Assembly: GCA_003952965.2 (NCBI GenBank)
Contig: CM025849.1
Coordinates: 28,969,930 to 29,033,929, forward strand
Source of the DNA: Morella rubra
Taxonomy: Eukaryota > Streptophyta > Magnoliopsida > Fagales > Myricaceae
DNA length: 64,000 nt
Direction: 5' to 3'
In this document: in pieces, positions 11,700 to 21,724 of the stretch
Position numbering within the stretch: position 1 is the first letter of the stretch
Layout of the letters: each line of letters starts with the position of its first letter
Translations under genes and position numbers: made by a program
The notes under the pieces: model-generated
Database searches by the model: none
The model's input: the letters and a program-made list of their open reading frames with translations, nothing else
Told to the model about the DNA's origin: nothing

Positions 11700-12088
11700 T
11701 GTAGCTTCATAGTGAATGTATGTCTTTCTAGACCGATCCACCTTAAGTGTTTTTTTCTCTTTCCTCTCTCTTATTAGTTCAATCTTCTTTAATCTAATCC
11801 TTTCAACATGGTATCAGAGCCACTTTGGTCATGTGGCCCTCAGTTATTGGATCATTTTGGTTATTCCTCAGCGGTTGTCCGTCTGAATCACGACCATTTC
11901 GAGGCAGTTGTCTACCGATCTTTCAGCCGACATCTAGCCACTCTTTGGTGCTTTCCTAACCCTTCGTTGGCTCTTGAGTCACTACCTCACTATGAATATG
12001 TTGTGCACTCGTCCGTTAGTCAATCTGAGGTTCTCAAATTACCTCGTCTCGAGCCGCACTTGTATTTGTTTTTTCCTGAAAAGTGGTA
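11700..12088 (+). mobile_element. TRIM fragment (5' LTR end plus internal part)
   Basis: The end of an LTR (CTTTCTAGAC to CTTTCAACA, ending 11808) is followed at once by a perfect initiator-tRNA-Met primer-binding site TGGTATCAGAGCCA (11809-11822) and about 270 bp of the TRIM internal sequence. No 3' LTR follows, so it is truncated. Confidence 0.7.
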
Positions 12089-12129
12089 GGGAGTTAATGA
12101 AATATTGTGCATTTGTACATCCATTTGTA

Positions 12130-12360
12130 AAAGCTTTTTTTGCATGATGTCTGAGTGGATGGCTCTTACATTTGTTGTTCGAATTGAAGTGTTCAATTCG
12201 AAAAGTATGAGCCCTACAACATTCAATGTTGTCCATATTAATTGTCGGGCAGTGTCGACCCTAAAACATTTAATGTATATTGTGTTTATTTCTCTTCTAA
12301 TTGGATCAATATTCATTTTAGGCAATAAATTGAAAAAGATCTTGATCCATGTCTATGTAC
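12130..12360. repeat. Dispersed repeat R, copy 2
   Basis: Diverged copy of 10690-10930, with the same ATGATGTCTGAGTGGATG start and CATTTAATGTATATTG centre. Confidence 0.6.
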
Positions 12361-12386
12361 TTAAATAGAAAGATATTTATAATTAG

Positions 12387-12700
12387 GGAAAAATACACTT
12401 GGCACCCCCGAAACTTTGGGAGTATTGACACTTTCCATGTCTTCTAATTTCGTGACATTGAGCCTATAAAGTTTTAATTTTTGTCTGTTTGCATCCAACA
12501 AGCCAATTGACCATTAAATGCAACGATAAATCTGTCACGTGCCACCCACATGATTTACTCTAGCATGTTATGCACATTTTGCCCTCAGGGGTAAATACTC
12601 TTTGCACCCCTTTGGTCTTCTAATTTCGTAACATTTTCATCGATTTGCACTATACAAGCCAATTGTAAATATACGAGCTTGGGTCTAATTAATCGGAAGG
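12387..12700. mobile_element. Foldback element family F1, deletion derivative
   Basis: It starts GGGAAAAATACACTTGGCAC and matches the left arm of the complete element at 25129-25993, but the right arm is missing. Confidence 0.55.
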
Positions 12701-12818
12701 TTGCCCATTATCTAAGATTTTCCATTGTTGTCTCTCATGGGAGTCCAGGTCGTGTCTCAGTCTCGGTGTGGTTGATCATTTATTTTATATTAAAAATGTA
12801 TTATTCTTTAATGTAAAA

Positions 12819-13222
12819 GGAAAATACACTTTTCACCCACGAACTACCATGTGTTTTGCACTTTCCACTATAAACTACCTCGTTTGAGACATTGGACCTA
12901 CAAATACCGATCCTTAATACATCTCACCCTTCATCTATTTTTTTTTCCTATCAAATTGGATGGAAATTTTTTTTTTTTAAAAAAAAATGAAATGACGATT
13001 ATGCACTTAAATATAACTTGTTATCTGACTTTTTTTAATTAAATAATTGACATTTCGTATTAAAAAAGTAATTTTCTATCTAACTGACAAAAAAATAGAC
13101 AAAGGGTGCAATGTGTTAGGAATCAGTAGTTTGTGGGTGAAATCTCTCAAATGTTGTAGTTTAGAGTGTAAAGTATAAAATATGTGGTAGTTCATGGATT
13201 AAAAGTATATTTTTTTCTTAAT
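12819..13222. mobile_element. Foldback MITE family F2
   Basis: The arms are inverted repeats. The left one reads AAATACACTTTTCACCCACG; the right one, read in reverse, is AATATACTTTTAATCCATG, and similarity continues for about 100 bp. About 400 bp in total, non-coding. The same element is at 26135-26535 and 36877-37277. Possible 9-bp target duplication is only 7/9 matching. Confidence 0.65.
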
Positions 13223-13259
13223 TTAATAAAGCTTATAACAACATGTAGGGGAATCAATA

Positions 13260-15504
13260 TGTAATGCCCCTTAAAAATGGATTATTAGCTGCATTTTTGT
13301 TTGTAGAGGGCACGATCATGTGAATGTCACGTACTATATAATTGGGAGGAATTGTAGCATTTTTGCACACATTACACCATGTCTGGCTCTGGTCAACCAA
13401 ATGTTAGCTTTTGTCCTGCCAATCCGTTTTCCAGGTTTGGCAGTGGGGGCAAATTTCAATTGTGTCGATTTGGTAACAAAAAATGGGATCGGTGACATGC
13501 TAGCTGAGAGCACTATATCAAAAAATTTCTTTAATTTTTTTTTTTTTGTTGCTGTTCTATTCTGTTTTAACACGTGGCATGTTGCATATATATATAAATG
13601 ACAACCTAGATGGCACGCTAGATCAGTAGTTTGACTACAACTTGAGACAAAAATCAAAGGAGAGTACTCTTTTATTTTATTTTATTCGAAGACCCAAATA
13701 GTATCTTGTTTTCTGGCTAAAACTCTTTTTGACTTTTTTTCAGTTTTCTGTCATGTTTCAATACTCTTAGTTGAGAAAGAACTGCTTAATTTCGTCAAAG
13801 GATATTGTGTTATTTCTGTTACGAAAACATTACAAAACTGAGATCTGATACTTTTGCCATTCCTTTTCTTCCCCAACCTAACCAATTGCTGCAACACGTT
13901 GCTGGTCTAACTCCTATGGTCTATCAAACGCCGCGTAGTCAATCGGTACATCCAAGACCCAAGCTAAAGAATGGACCCATGAAGGACCAGCCTAAAAAAC
14001 GAGGGAAAAAAAAGGCTTATTCATCATTTGGGCACTGACATTTGAGTCTTCCGCATGCTCAGTACTATTAGTTATTGGGATGCCGTTCCAAAAGGGGTAT
14101 GCATGCAGGAATACATATATTGCAGCATGATCCCCTCTTTCTGATATTCTGAACAACGGGTGTCTTTCCCAATCTACCAACTAATACACGTCTACTAGGG
14201 GTAGAAGTGTTTGGGATTCTTTAAGCTCTCTAATTTTTAGGAAAAATATACTTTTCACCAACTGACTATGGGGTATTGACACTTTGTACCTCATATTATT
14301 GATTTGATAAAATTTTGCCTCACAACTACCACCTTCGTACATAATATTGCACCCCTATGTTAGGATTTCTGTCATTTTAAGGCATACACATCACAACACA
14401 GGACTCATGATAATATTTAATGTCCTTTTTACCCATTGAAAAAATACACTTCTTCCACCAACTATTAAGATACTTTCATTTTGAACCCTGTATTACCAAT
14501 TTAATGGCATTTCACACCCCTTTTATCCCTCGTTGTATAAGTGAACATAACATGTATGAAATCTTTTGAAATTTTGATTTTGCCCTTTGTTGTTCTCTTT
14601 TAGCATAGGGTAACTAGAAGACCACGAGGGCAAGAACCCTACCTACCCCGCAACCCCAAGAGTAAGAGAGAGAGAGAGAGAAAAAGCACAGCGGTCAGCG
14701 ATCGAGAACCATTCGAAGCCAAAGTCAATGTGGAAAACGTTGGGCATCTTATCAATTACTCTCTCAAGCTACCAACTTTTCTCTTGGAAATTACTCTCTT
14801 AGGCTACCAACTTTTTACAATTTTGTATCTAATCTCTTTGAATCTAAACTGATAAAATTACCTTCTTTTCTTTCTAAGTTATGATGGTTTTTTTCCCTTT
14901 TTCTTCTAGTTTTGTTCTTCAATTATTATTTTTTAACTCTTTTGAGATTTCTTAGTCCAGAGGGTTAATTTTAAAAATTTCACATTTAAATAGGTCATCT
15001 ACAACAAGTATAGTTTATCTTTATCGAATTTTATGTTCAATTTAACGGAAATCATACAGAGAGAGTTCACAATGTTAGTAATTGGTAGTTTGAGAATGTA
15101 ATTTTTCAAAATTGATTGCTTAAAGTGTAAACTAGTGTAGATGAAACTCAAAGATAAAAAAGTATTTAATTGATCCTTATTTTAAAATAGAATATATAGT
15201 TGATTCATCTTAGGAGTGAGGAGGATATTATTTGGCAGTGTAGAACGGTTTGAAAGCGACAGAAGGATGAAGGATGGCATTGGGCAGGTGATTGAATCTC
15301 TAGAACAGGCAAATTATAACCAAGAACAGAAACGAATTAAGTAAAAATTAATGGTATATTTAGAGTATTTTCAATCCTTTTTACATTGGCATATGGTTTA
15401 TTCTTAAACTTAATTAAGAAACATATATTGTTTTTTCCTCTCGTATCTCCTTTCACATCTGTACTGCTATCAACTGTAATAACTGTAAGAACTAGCGTTT
15501 TCCC
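13260..15504. repeat. Intergenic block between type I and type II F-box genes (copy 1)
   Basis: Non-coding. It is collinear with about 37500-40840, which sits between F-box copies D and E. Shared landmarks include TGTAGCATTTTTGCACAC, CAACACGTTGCTGGTCTAAC and CAAGAACCC(T/C)ACCTACCCCG, plus an (AG)n run at about 14663-14682. The right copy has a 950-bp hAT-like element that this copy lacks. Confidence 0.75.
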
Positions 15505-15577
15505 CTATCTGAATAAAATAAAGTACCAAAAGGTGACAATTAAAAGAGTAGCCCCGGTAAGACTGCAAAGCATGTCC
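15505..15577 (-). pseudogene. 3' remnant of an F-box type II gene
   Basis: The minus strand encodes the last ~20 residues of an F-box type II protein (DMLCSLTGAT, then TFWYFILFR and TAG), nearly identical to the end of copy E. The rest is gone. At ATGTCCA the sequence switches to the spacer otherwise found from 6073 on. Both parents contain ATGTCCA, so the join looks like a deletion through a short shared motif. It shows the ancestral unit carried both a type I and a type II gene. Confidence 0.8.
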
Positions 15578-16764
15578 AAATCCATAAGAAATAATAAGTT
15601 AAAATATGCTCAAAATGCCGTCGGAATGCTCACCGAGGTGAATATGATGAATTAAGATTGAATGTTGTAGAACTCATATTGTCCGATAATAATTACGAGC
15701 AATATTGAATGTTTTATAGAACTCGCATGTTGTATCTATATATTTCTCTAATTAATAAATGGCCTAGTTATATAAATAGTCTATGTGGTATAATGTTTTG
15801 ACAAAAAAGTTATTGTGGTAAACGTTTGTACAAATTCATCCTTGTGGTCAGTGTACAGTAACAAAACAGTCCATCTGTCATCTCTTTTGACGTCTGATGC
15901 TGAGTTTTGGATTAGCAATATATGACTTGTTAGTTGGAGATTTAATTCAACTTGACATCGGGTATCAAGAGAGATTAGGAAACTTAGACATGGAGGAACC
16001 ATTTTGTTACTATACACTGAACATGAAAAGAATCCTATAGGCTGATATGGCTGCCATGTTTCCTAAAAAAATTTGGTACGCAGCTTGGTTTGACATTGTA
16101 TTGTATTTTTTTTTTTTTTTTGCTTTGCCCCTGTGGTTTGTCCTGTTAGTCTGCCTATCGAAAAGGTCAAAGGAAAAAAAAAAAATAAAGATCATATTGT
16201 AAACACGTGGGCGTATAAATTAATTCCAAATCGTCTACAAGTGCATGCAAAGCTTAAGATCTAAGCGAAGTACATAGATTATTCCTTCCAGATCAATTGT
16301 CAAGGCGAATACCCATGGAAGAGAAAGAGGCCGGCAACAACCCCTGCAGCTAGCCTGATCTACAAGCAATAATATAATAATGGGAAGTTGATCGCATACA
16401 TGCGTAGACAGTAAGCTGCAGCCAATAAGGCAAAGAAAATGGGCGAAACATTGACCAACATCTGGTTAAGGCCGACTTGTTCAAATTGTAGAAGCCTATC
16501 ACAGTACAGTAATGCGCAGGATATGATCTTTATCATTCTTTGGAAAATCTATATTAATATAATAATCGATTTACCTAAGAGCGGAGACGAAAAAATATGT
16601 ATATTTATCTAACAGAGTTTCTATCAGTTCGAAAATGACACCGATCTTATGACAAGATTTTGAAGCCAAGTGCACGTTTCCGAACTTAAGACTCTAATCT
16701 CAGCTTCCATTAGGGAGGCAAAAAGTCAAAACAAGAAAAAGGGAAAACAGCCAATAAAAAGTTA
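15578..16764. repeat. Spacer block left of F-box type I genes (copy 2)
   Basis: Non-coding diverged copy of 6071-7713, running up to the left target duplication of the Mutator-like element (AAAAAGTTA, 16756-16764). Confidence 0.75.
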
Positions 16765-17128
16765 GGCTTAAATCCACTAGTAATTGTGGTATGCGAAAAT
16801 TGCAGATATGTTCTTATAGTAAATAAAATCATTTTTGTACCCTTGAGGTAAAATTTAGATTCACAATATGCCTCTTCATCCACATGTTGTTTGAATATCT
16901 AATGGTAAGTATTGTTATGGTAAAAACAAGCACGTTAGCACCAATAAAATGATGCCACATGTCCTCTAGGCCCATGAATGCCAGGTCAGTAGCTCAATTA
17001 TCTACCATATCACTCATTCATGATAAGTCTCTATACATGTTAGATTTTTATTTATTTATTTTTTTTAAAAGCAAAAAACATCAACGGGGGATAAGCTGAA
17101 CGGTGATCTCCTTTCCCCTCACACGAAA

Positions 17129-17251
17129 CACTTAGTGCAGGTGGGCATTCTAGAATCACTAAGATTTTGTGGTCAAGTTGGAATCTTGAACCCATCATTA
17201 TCATCTTTCACGTCCCTGAATTCTCTTGGAGAAAGAATTTTGAGCCCTAAA
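17129..17251 (-). pseudogene. Captured SIAMESE-RELATED (SMR) CDK-inhibitor fragment, 3' part
   Basis: Minus strand reads GLKILSPREFRDVKDD then NDGFKIPT and a stop. A small deletion shifts the frame, after which DHKILVILECPPAL continues. This is the SMR signature, family consensus roughly DGF.TPTS..DHKIP....CPPAPRK. SMR proteins bind and inhibit cyclin-dependent kinases and trigger endoreduplication (family knowledge). The basic C-terminal part is missing. With the 5' part at 20704-20891 it forms one gene fragment interrupted by a retrotransposon. The frameshift and the missing end make a working inhibitor unlikely. Confidence 0.85.
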
Positions 17252-17558
17252 TGTTGGGAAAACGGTACGAAAAAAAAAAAAAGAACACCAAGAATTTTGT
17301 GGTTCGGCCTCCAATTCGGCCTACGTTCATCCCATAACAATTTTATTAAGAACGCTTAAGAAAATCACTCTACAATAGCCATACCATGCTCTTTCTCTTT
17401 TTTTTCTTTCTTTTCCCAATACTCACGCGCATTTCCTCCTATAACATAAGCCACTATTTATACACAGAGAAAAACCCTAAACTTGAAGTGGGGAGCAAGT
17501 AACTTCTACTCAAAGTCTACTTCTATTCCAAGTCTATCTTATGGCGTGGACCCCAACA
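17252..17558 (-). repeat. 3' LTR of the retrotransposon, copy 1
   Basis: 307 bp, TGTTGGGAAAAC to GGACCCCAACA. Shares with the other LTR the blocks CAATTTTATTAAGAACGCTT, AAATCACTCTACAATAGCCA and GAAAAACCCTAAACTT. Confidence 0.85.
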
Positions 17559-17570
17559 AATCTCCCCTCA
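17559..17570 (-). other. Polypurine tract
   Basis: TGAGGGGAGATT on the minus strand directly abuts the 3' LTR, where plus-strand DNA synthesis is primed. Confidence 0.7.
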
Positions 17571-17890
17571 TACCCATAAGGGAAGAATCTGTTCTGACAT
17601 CTTTCGGTTGAGTGCATCCCGGGCTCCCATCAGTAGAAACTTTCTATAACTTTGGTGTCTGTTGCTCCCCCTTTCTCACCACCCCTTGCATCCTTCTTCT
17701 ACTGGCACTCCAACCTCGTCCTTGTCACCAGACGACCAACCACACTCCCATCTGAGTGTCCTGCACCCCCGCCTAGGGTGCCCGCATCCCCTGCTTGTAC
17801 CACCGGACCCATGTAGAACAGTATCTCCCCCTGCTCTTGCATCTCCACCGGCTGGTACCAAGCACCTCTGCGTGCTACACGAAATCGGAG

Positions 17891-18668
17891 TCAATCATCA
17901 CTAAGGCTTCTGAAAATTTCCCTTTCTTCGTGCTTTGTACTTTGGACAATTTCGCTTGATATGCCATTCTTGGTCACAATAGAAGTAGGTAATCTTGCGA
18001 CCCTTTCCTCTGGATTTATCCCAACCTTCTGTATTCCTGCTGCTTTCTTTGCCTCTTTCTGTGATGAGAGCTTGTGATCCACTGTGGTCATAAGTCTCCA
18101 TCTCCTTCCTTCGTGCCTCTTCACTGAATAGAGCATCCTTGACCAACTCCATGGTCAATTTTCCATTCGGTGCTGAATTTTCGAGAGAAACAACAAGAGT
18201 CTCCCAACTATCCGGCAAGGAACTCAGAAGCAGTAAAGCTTGAACCTCATTGTTGAAAGTCATTTCGACGCTGTTCAATTGATTGATCAGGTTTTGGAAC
18301 TCATGTATGTTCCGCCACTGACTTCTCGTTTCGCAGCTTCATATTCACGAGCCTCCTCATTAGTAATGCTTTATTTCACGAAGTCTTTGACTGGTACATT
18401 GTCTCCAACTTCTCCCGTAGTTCAAAAGCGCTCGTCTCTTTGGCTATATGATGGAATACCTCTGGCCCGATCCATTGACGAATCAACCCTATAGCCTTCC
18501 GGTTGATCTTCTTCCACTTTACCTCGTCAATCCCCTCCAGTTTCTTGCCCTCATTCTCCAATGGATCGTACATATCCTTTGCATAAAGGATATCCTCCAT
18601 CCGTGGCTTCTAGCTCATGTAATTCGTAGCAGACAACATCATCATACGGTAACCATACTCTCCGCCAT
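17891..18668 (-). pseudogene. Copia-type gag (UBN2 family), broken, copy 1
   Basis: The minus strand from ATG 18668 (MAESMVTV) encodes a Copia gag with LSATNYMSWKPRMED at the start, then MRRLVNMKLRNEKSVAEHT and SLPDSWETLVVSLEN, and near the end a zinc knuckle YFYCDQEWHIKRNC. The first Cys of the CX2CX4HX4C knuckle is Tyr (TAC). Breaks seen: a frame error near the start, TAG for the Trp codon of YMSWK, an in-frame TGA after YQSKTS and a 2-nt deletion near 18305. Gag would form the particle that packages element RNA; this copy cannot. Confidence 0.8.
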
Positions 18669-18959
18669 CTCAATTCACACTGATTGAGGCCGAATTTTTA
18701 AATTCTGACTGCACCAATGGATCCGGGATGGCCCAAAACCTTAGAAGCGGTCTGACCTGCTCAAAAACTAGCCTAAAACCCTGAACCGTAGAAAAACCAC
18801 CTGGAACAAAACCGAAATCTTCCAGAATATTCTGATTCCCCAGAATATTCTCTGCTGATGTGGCAATGCCTGCATGACACCTCGGGACCCACCGCCGACG
18901 TGGATGATGACGTGGCAGGACACGACACGTGGGCAGCTGACTGTGCGTGTGCGGCGCAT

Positions 18960-19570
18960 GAGGAAGGTGAGTGTTAGGAACCCCAGTTAAGGACTCCAAA
19001 ACAAGCACCAATTTTTTCCTTACCCGATCTACTCTAATACCACAACGATCCTCCTCACTAATGTTAAGTAACACACGAGCGTAATAGATAGGATCTAACA
19101 CACTAAGAATGACAAATACCTAACTGTTTATGATAAAAAAAGGTAGTCTAAGGATTATTAGTCCTTCAAACCACAAGAAACAAGAACAATCTCGATCAAG
19201 GGTTAATTAGCCCAAAACGGGTACCCAAACTAGGTTATTAGCCTAGAATGAATCCCAAGTGATAAGGTTATTAGCCTGACACCGACTTAGCATATACGTG
19301 CCTATGCTATGCCAAAACTCTCCCCGAAAGCACTCAGACTCTCCAAGACTCGAATATTCTCGATATTCTGAATCCCACACTAATGCACCTAAGGGTGTTT
19401 ATATAGACATCCTTAGGTGCTTACAAACCCTAATGGAACTCAAATCAAAACTAAATCAAATCACCGATCTTTAGAAATTAATCCCATCGATCAAGTAGAT
19501 TTGATATAACATGCCTAATAAACTGAACTAAAAAAGGAAAGATAATATTATCGGAGAACATCCGAATCTA
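18960..19570 (-). other. Retrotransposon leader segment, possibly an older nested LTR
   Basis: Non-coding. On the minus strand it has a TATA-like CTATATAAACACC near 19395-19410 and a second sequence like a tRNA-Met primer site (GTGGTATTAGAGTAG, near 19030-19044). This suggests a solo piece of another LTR element captured in the leader, but I cannot define both ends. Confidence 0.35.
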
Positions 19571-19599
19571 GAAGATGTGATTCATCGTATCGCTTCAAG

Positions 19600-19980
19600 G
19601 AAGGAAACCAATCGCCGAAGATATTTCCATAAAAAACGTGGTCACACTGCCGCTACGCTCCGAACTGGTCTTGAGTTGGTCCTGATCTATCTGCGACTGG
19701 CTGGTTGGCATGCCGGAATAAGTATCGCTGGGCTCTTGGTCTATCAGCACGTCTGGGATGTCCTGATAGATCGGCATGCTTTGGCTTTCCTGGTCGGTCA
19801 GTCTTTCTGGCCGGCCCTGATCAATCAGCCGGCTTTGGCTGCCCTGGTTGGTCAGCATGCTTTGGCTTCCCTGGTCGGTCAACCTTGATCGAACAACTTG
19901 CTTTAGTTGCCCTGGTCGGTCGGCCCCGATTGAACAGCAAGCTATGGCTGCCTTGGTCTAACGGCCTGCCTTGATCGGTC
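19600..19980. repeat. GC-rich minisatellite in the retrotransposon leader
   Basis: Imperfect repeats of about 20-40 bp built around CCTGGTCGGTC and GCTTTGGCT. The second copy of the element (about 30500-30710) has a different number and order of units, so the array has changed since the duplication. Confidence 0.7.
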
Positions 19981-20338
19981 GACAATATTTCTATTTTGGC
20001 TGTGCGAGCTCAGAGCGTGTCAGGAGCACACTGGTCGGTCATTGGTGCCACCTCTTGGCCATCATTTTCTCACTCGTGGTAATCCAGGTCGTGGTCTTCA
20101 CTGGGGATCCTGTCATTGAGGCCCACCCGCCTTACCTCTCTTCGGCGTGTGTGGCGCGTGGACGGCGTGCTACGATTTTCGGAGGTGTGTTCAGGATCCT
20201 CTTGCGGCGCTGTTTCGACCTCCGGCTTCGTCTCGACCTGCTCTACAGGCTAGTGCCCTCCAATCTTCGATCAGACCACTTTGAATTTTCAAACCTTTTC
20301 TACTTCCCCCTGAAAAATTAGTCCGACCCCTCGAACTT

Positions 20339-20351
20339 GGCTTTGATACCA
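20339..20351 (-). other. Primer-binding site
   Basis: TGGTATCAAAGCC on the minus strand, two bases inside the 5' LTR. It complements the 3' end of initiator tRNA-Met (ideal TGGTATCAGAGC) with one mismatch. Confidence 0.8.
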
Positions 20352-20353
20352 CT

Positions 20354-20703
20354 TGTTGGGAAAACACGAAAATCAAAGAAAAGAACGCTAAGAATTTATG
20401 TGGTTCAACCCCCAATCCGGCCTACGTCCATCCTAGAGCAATTTTATTAAGAACGCTTAAGAAAATCACTCTACAATAGCCACACCATGCTCTTTCTCTT
20501 TTTCTCTCTTTTCCCAATGCTCATGCACATTTCCTCCTGCAACATAAAGTCACTATTTATAGGAAAAAATACACAGAGAAAAACCCTAAACTTAAAGTGG
20601 GGAGCAAGTAAACTTTTATATAAAGTTTATTTTTATTCAAAGTCTACCTTTATTCAAAGTCTACTTTTATTCTAAGTCTATCTTATAGGTGTGGACCCCA
20701 ACA
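20354..20703 (-). repeat. 5' LTR of the retrotransposon, copy 1
   Basis: 350 bp, TGTTGGGAAAACACG to GGACCCCAACA on the plus strand. Longer than the 3' LTR and clearly diverged from it, so the insertion is not recent. Confidence 0.85.
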
Positions 20704-20891
20704 AAGACGATCCTGAAGTGTTACATTTGTCTTCTTTTTCTTCGTCTTGTTCTTGTTCTTGTCCTTCATGATTCTTCTTCTTCTTCTTTCTTTAGTCCTT
20801 GTATTACTTGAAGCGAATGTGTTTCTAGAGGTGCTGTAAGGCTTTCATCGCGAAATTTCAAGGCGGGTCTTACTCGGAAATTGAATTCCAT
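20704..20891 (-). pseudogene. Captured SMR CDK-inhibitor fragment, 5' part
   Basis: From ATG 20891 the minus strand reads MEFNFRVRPALKFRDE, then a run of Glu codons and CNTSGSSL, where the retrotransposon LTR begins. The reading continues as GLKILSPREF on the far side at 17251. The acidic low-complexity N-terminus followed by the DGF.TPTS motif fits SMR proteins. A 2-nt difference in the GAA-rich run relative to the second copy (31444-31635) shifts the frame here. Upstream DNA to about 21040 may be its captured 5' UTR. Confidence 0.75.
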
Positions 20892-21508
20892 AGCAATACA
20901 AGATGAGGGGAATTGGAATAAAGGACCACAACAAACAGACGAGAAGATGAAGAATAAGAAATCTAAAGCTAGAGGGGACTCATGACAAGCCTAGGTAAGA
21001 AAACGAGAAAGATGGCTGATATAGAAATGAAATGCCTGAGAGGATAATCTGAATGACGTTCAGCTTATCGCCTGTTGATGTGTTTTGCCTTTTTTTTTTA
21101 AAAAAAAAATCTGACATATTTAGTGACTTGTCATGAATGGGTGACATGACAGATGACCAGGTTATTGACCTGGCATTCGAGGACTCAGAGGACACATGGC
21201 ATAATTTTATTGGTGCTGATGTGTTTCTTTTTGTCTCGTCATCACTCATTGTTAGATATTCAAACGGCACGTGGAGGGAGAGGTAGATTGTCAATTTAAG
21301 TTTTACCTCAGGTATAAAAATAATTTTGTTTACCACAGAGACGTATATGTAATTCGCGTATAGCACAGGGAACGGTGTACATTTAAGTAGAAAAGTTATG
21401 GCATGACATCTTTGTAGTGCCAGGTAGGTAGCTAATGAAGGTAGACAACTAAAGACACGAAGGAGAGAGAAAAAAAATTGCGAAGAATTTCATTAGTAAA
21501 CAATGGAA

Positions 21509-21615
21509 CATTCCCTCTGTTGTATTCCCATTGAATGGCTTGCGAGTGACAATCCAAGGGTTCCACCTTGATTGTTTTCTCTTTTTGGAATACAAGGGTG
21601 CTTAGAAGAAAAAAA
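21509..21615 (+). mobile_element. Short poly(A)-ended retroposed insertion, copy 1
   Basis: A 107-bp segment (starts CATTCCCTCTGTTG, ends in about ten A) lies between two exact copies of AAACAATGGAA (21498-21508 and 21616-21626). An 11-bp target duplication plus an A tail is what LINE-machinery retroposition leaves. It is absent at copy B (single AAACAATGGAA at 7813-7823). Faint resemblance to tRNA box A and B sequences could mean a SINE; this is uncertain. Confidence 0.65.
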
Positions 21616-21724
21616 AAACAATGGAAAGTTGCCATTTCTCTGTGTCTTGTCTCCTTTCCTCCTTTCCTTTTGTTTGTTCTGTACTGCTAGCAACTGGAAT
21701 AACTGTAAAAACGAGCGGTTTTCT

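Larger units (their letters stand above)
17252..20703 (-). mobile_element. Non-autonomous Copia-type LTR retrotransposon with gag only (TR-GAG-like), copy 1
   Basis: Bounded by two direct LTRs with TGTTGGG...CCCAACA ends. Read on the minus strand the order is 5' LTR (20354-20703), primer-binding site (20339-20351), a 1.7-kb leader with a GC-rich minisatellite, a broken gag (about 18668-17891), a short non-coding stretch, polypurine tract (17559-17570) and 3' LTR (17252-17558). No protease, integrase or reverse transcriptase is present, and there is no room for them. Flanks in the second copy show TTTGG and TTTAG, a 5-bp target duplication with one mismatch. The insertion lies inside the SMR fragment. 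Confidence 0.85.
16765..21389. mobile_element. Pack-MULE (Mutator-like element) carrying an SMR gene fragment, complete copy
   Basis: Left terminal inverted repeat about 16765-17110, right one about 21040-21389, each ~345 bp and roughly three-quarters identical. Matching landmarks are GGCTTAAAT / TACTTAAAT at the tips, GTTTGAATATCTAA and CACCAATAAAAT in the middle, and GATAAGCTGAACG at the inner ends. It is flanked by AAAAAGTTA (16756-16764) and GAAAAGTTA (21390-21398), a 9-bp target duplication matching 8 of 9, as Mutator elements make. The unoccupied site is seen at 7705-7713. Inside are two parts of an SMR gene fragment and, inserted between them, an LTR retrotransposon. There is no transposase, so it is non-autonomous. 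Confidence 0.85.

Noticed and set aside
18670..19101. 143-codon minus-strand frame in the retrotransposon leader
   Set aside because: It resembles no retrotransposon protein and differs between the two copies through frameshifts.
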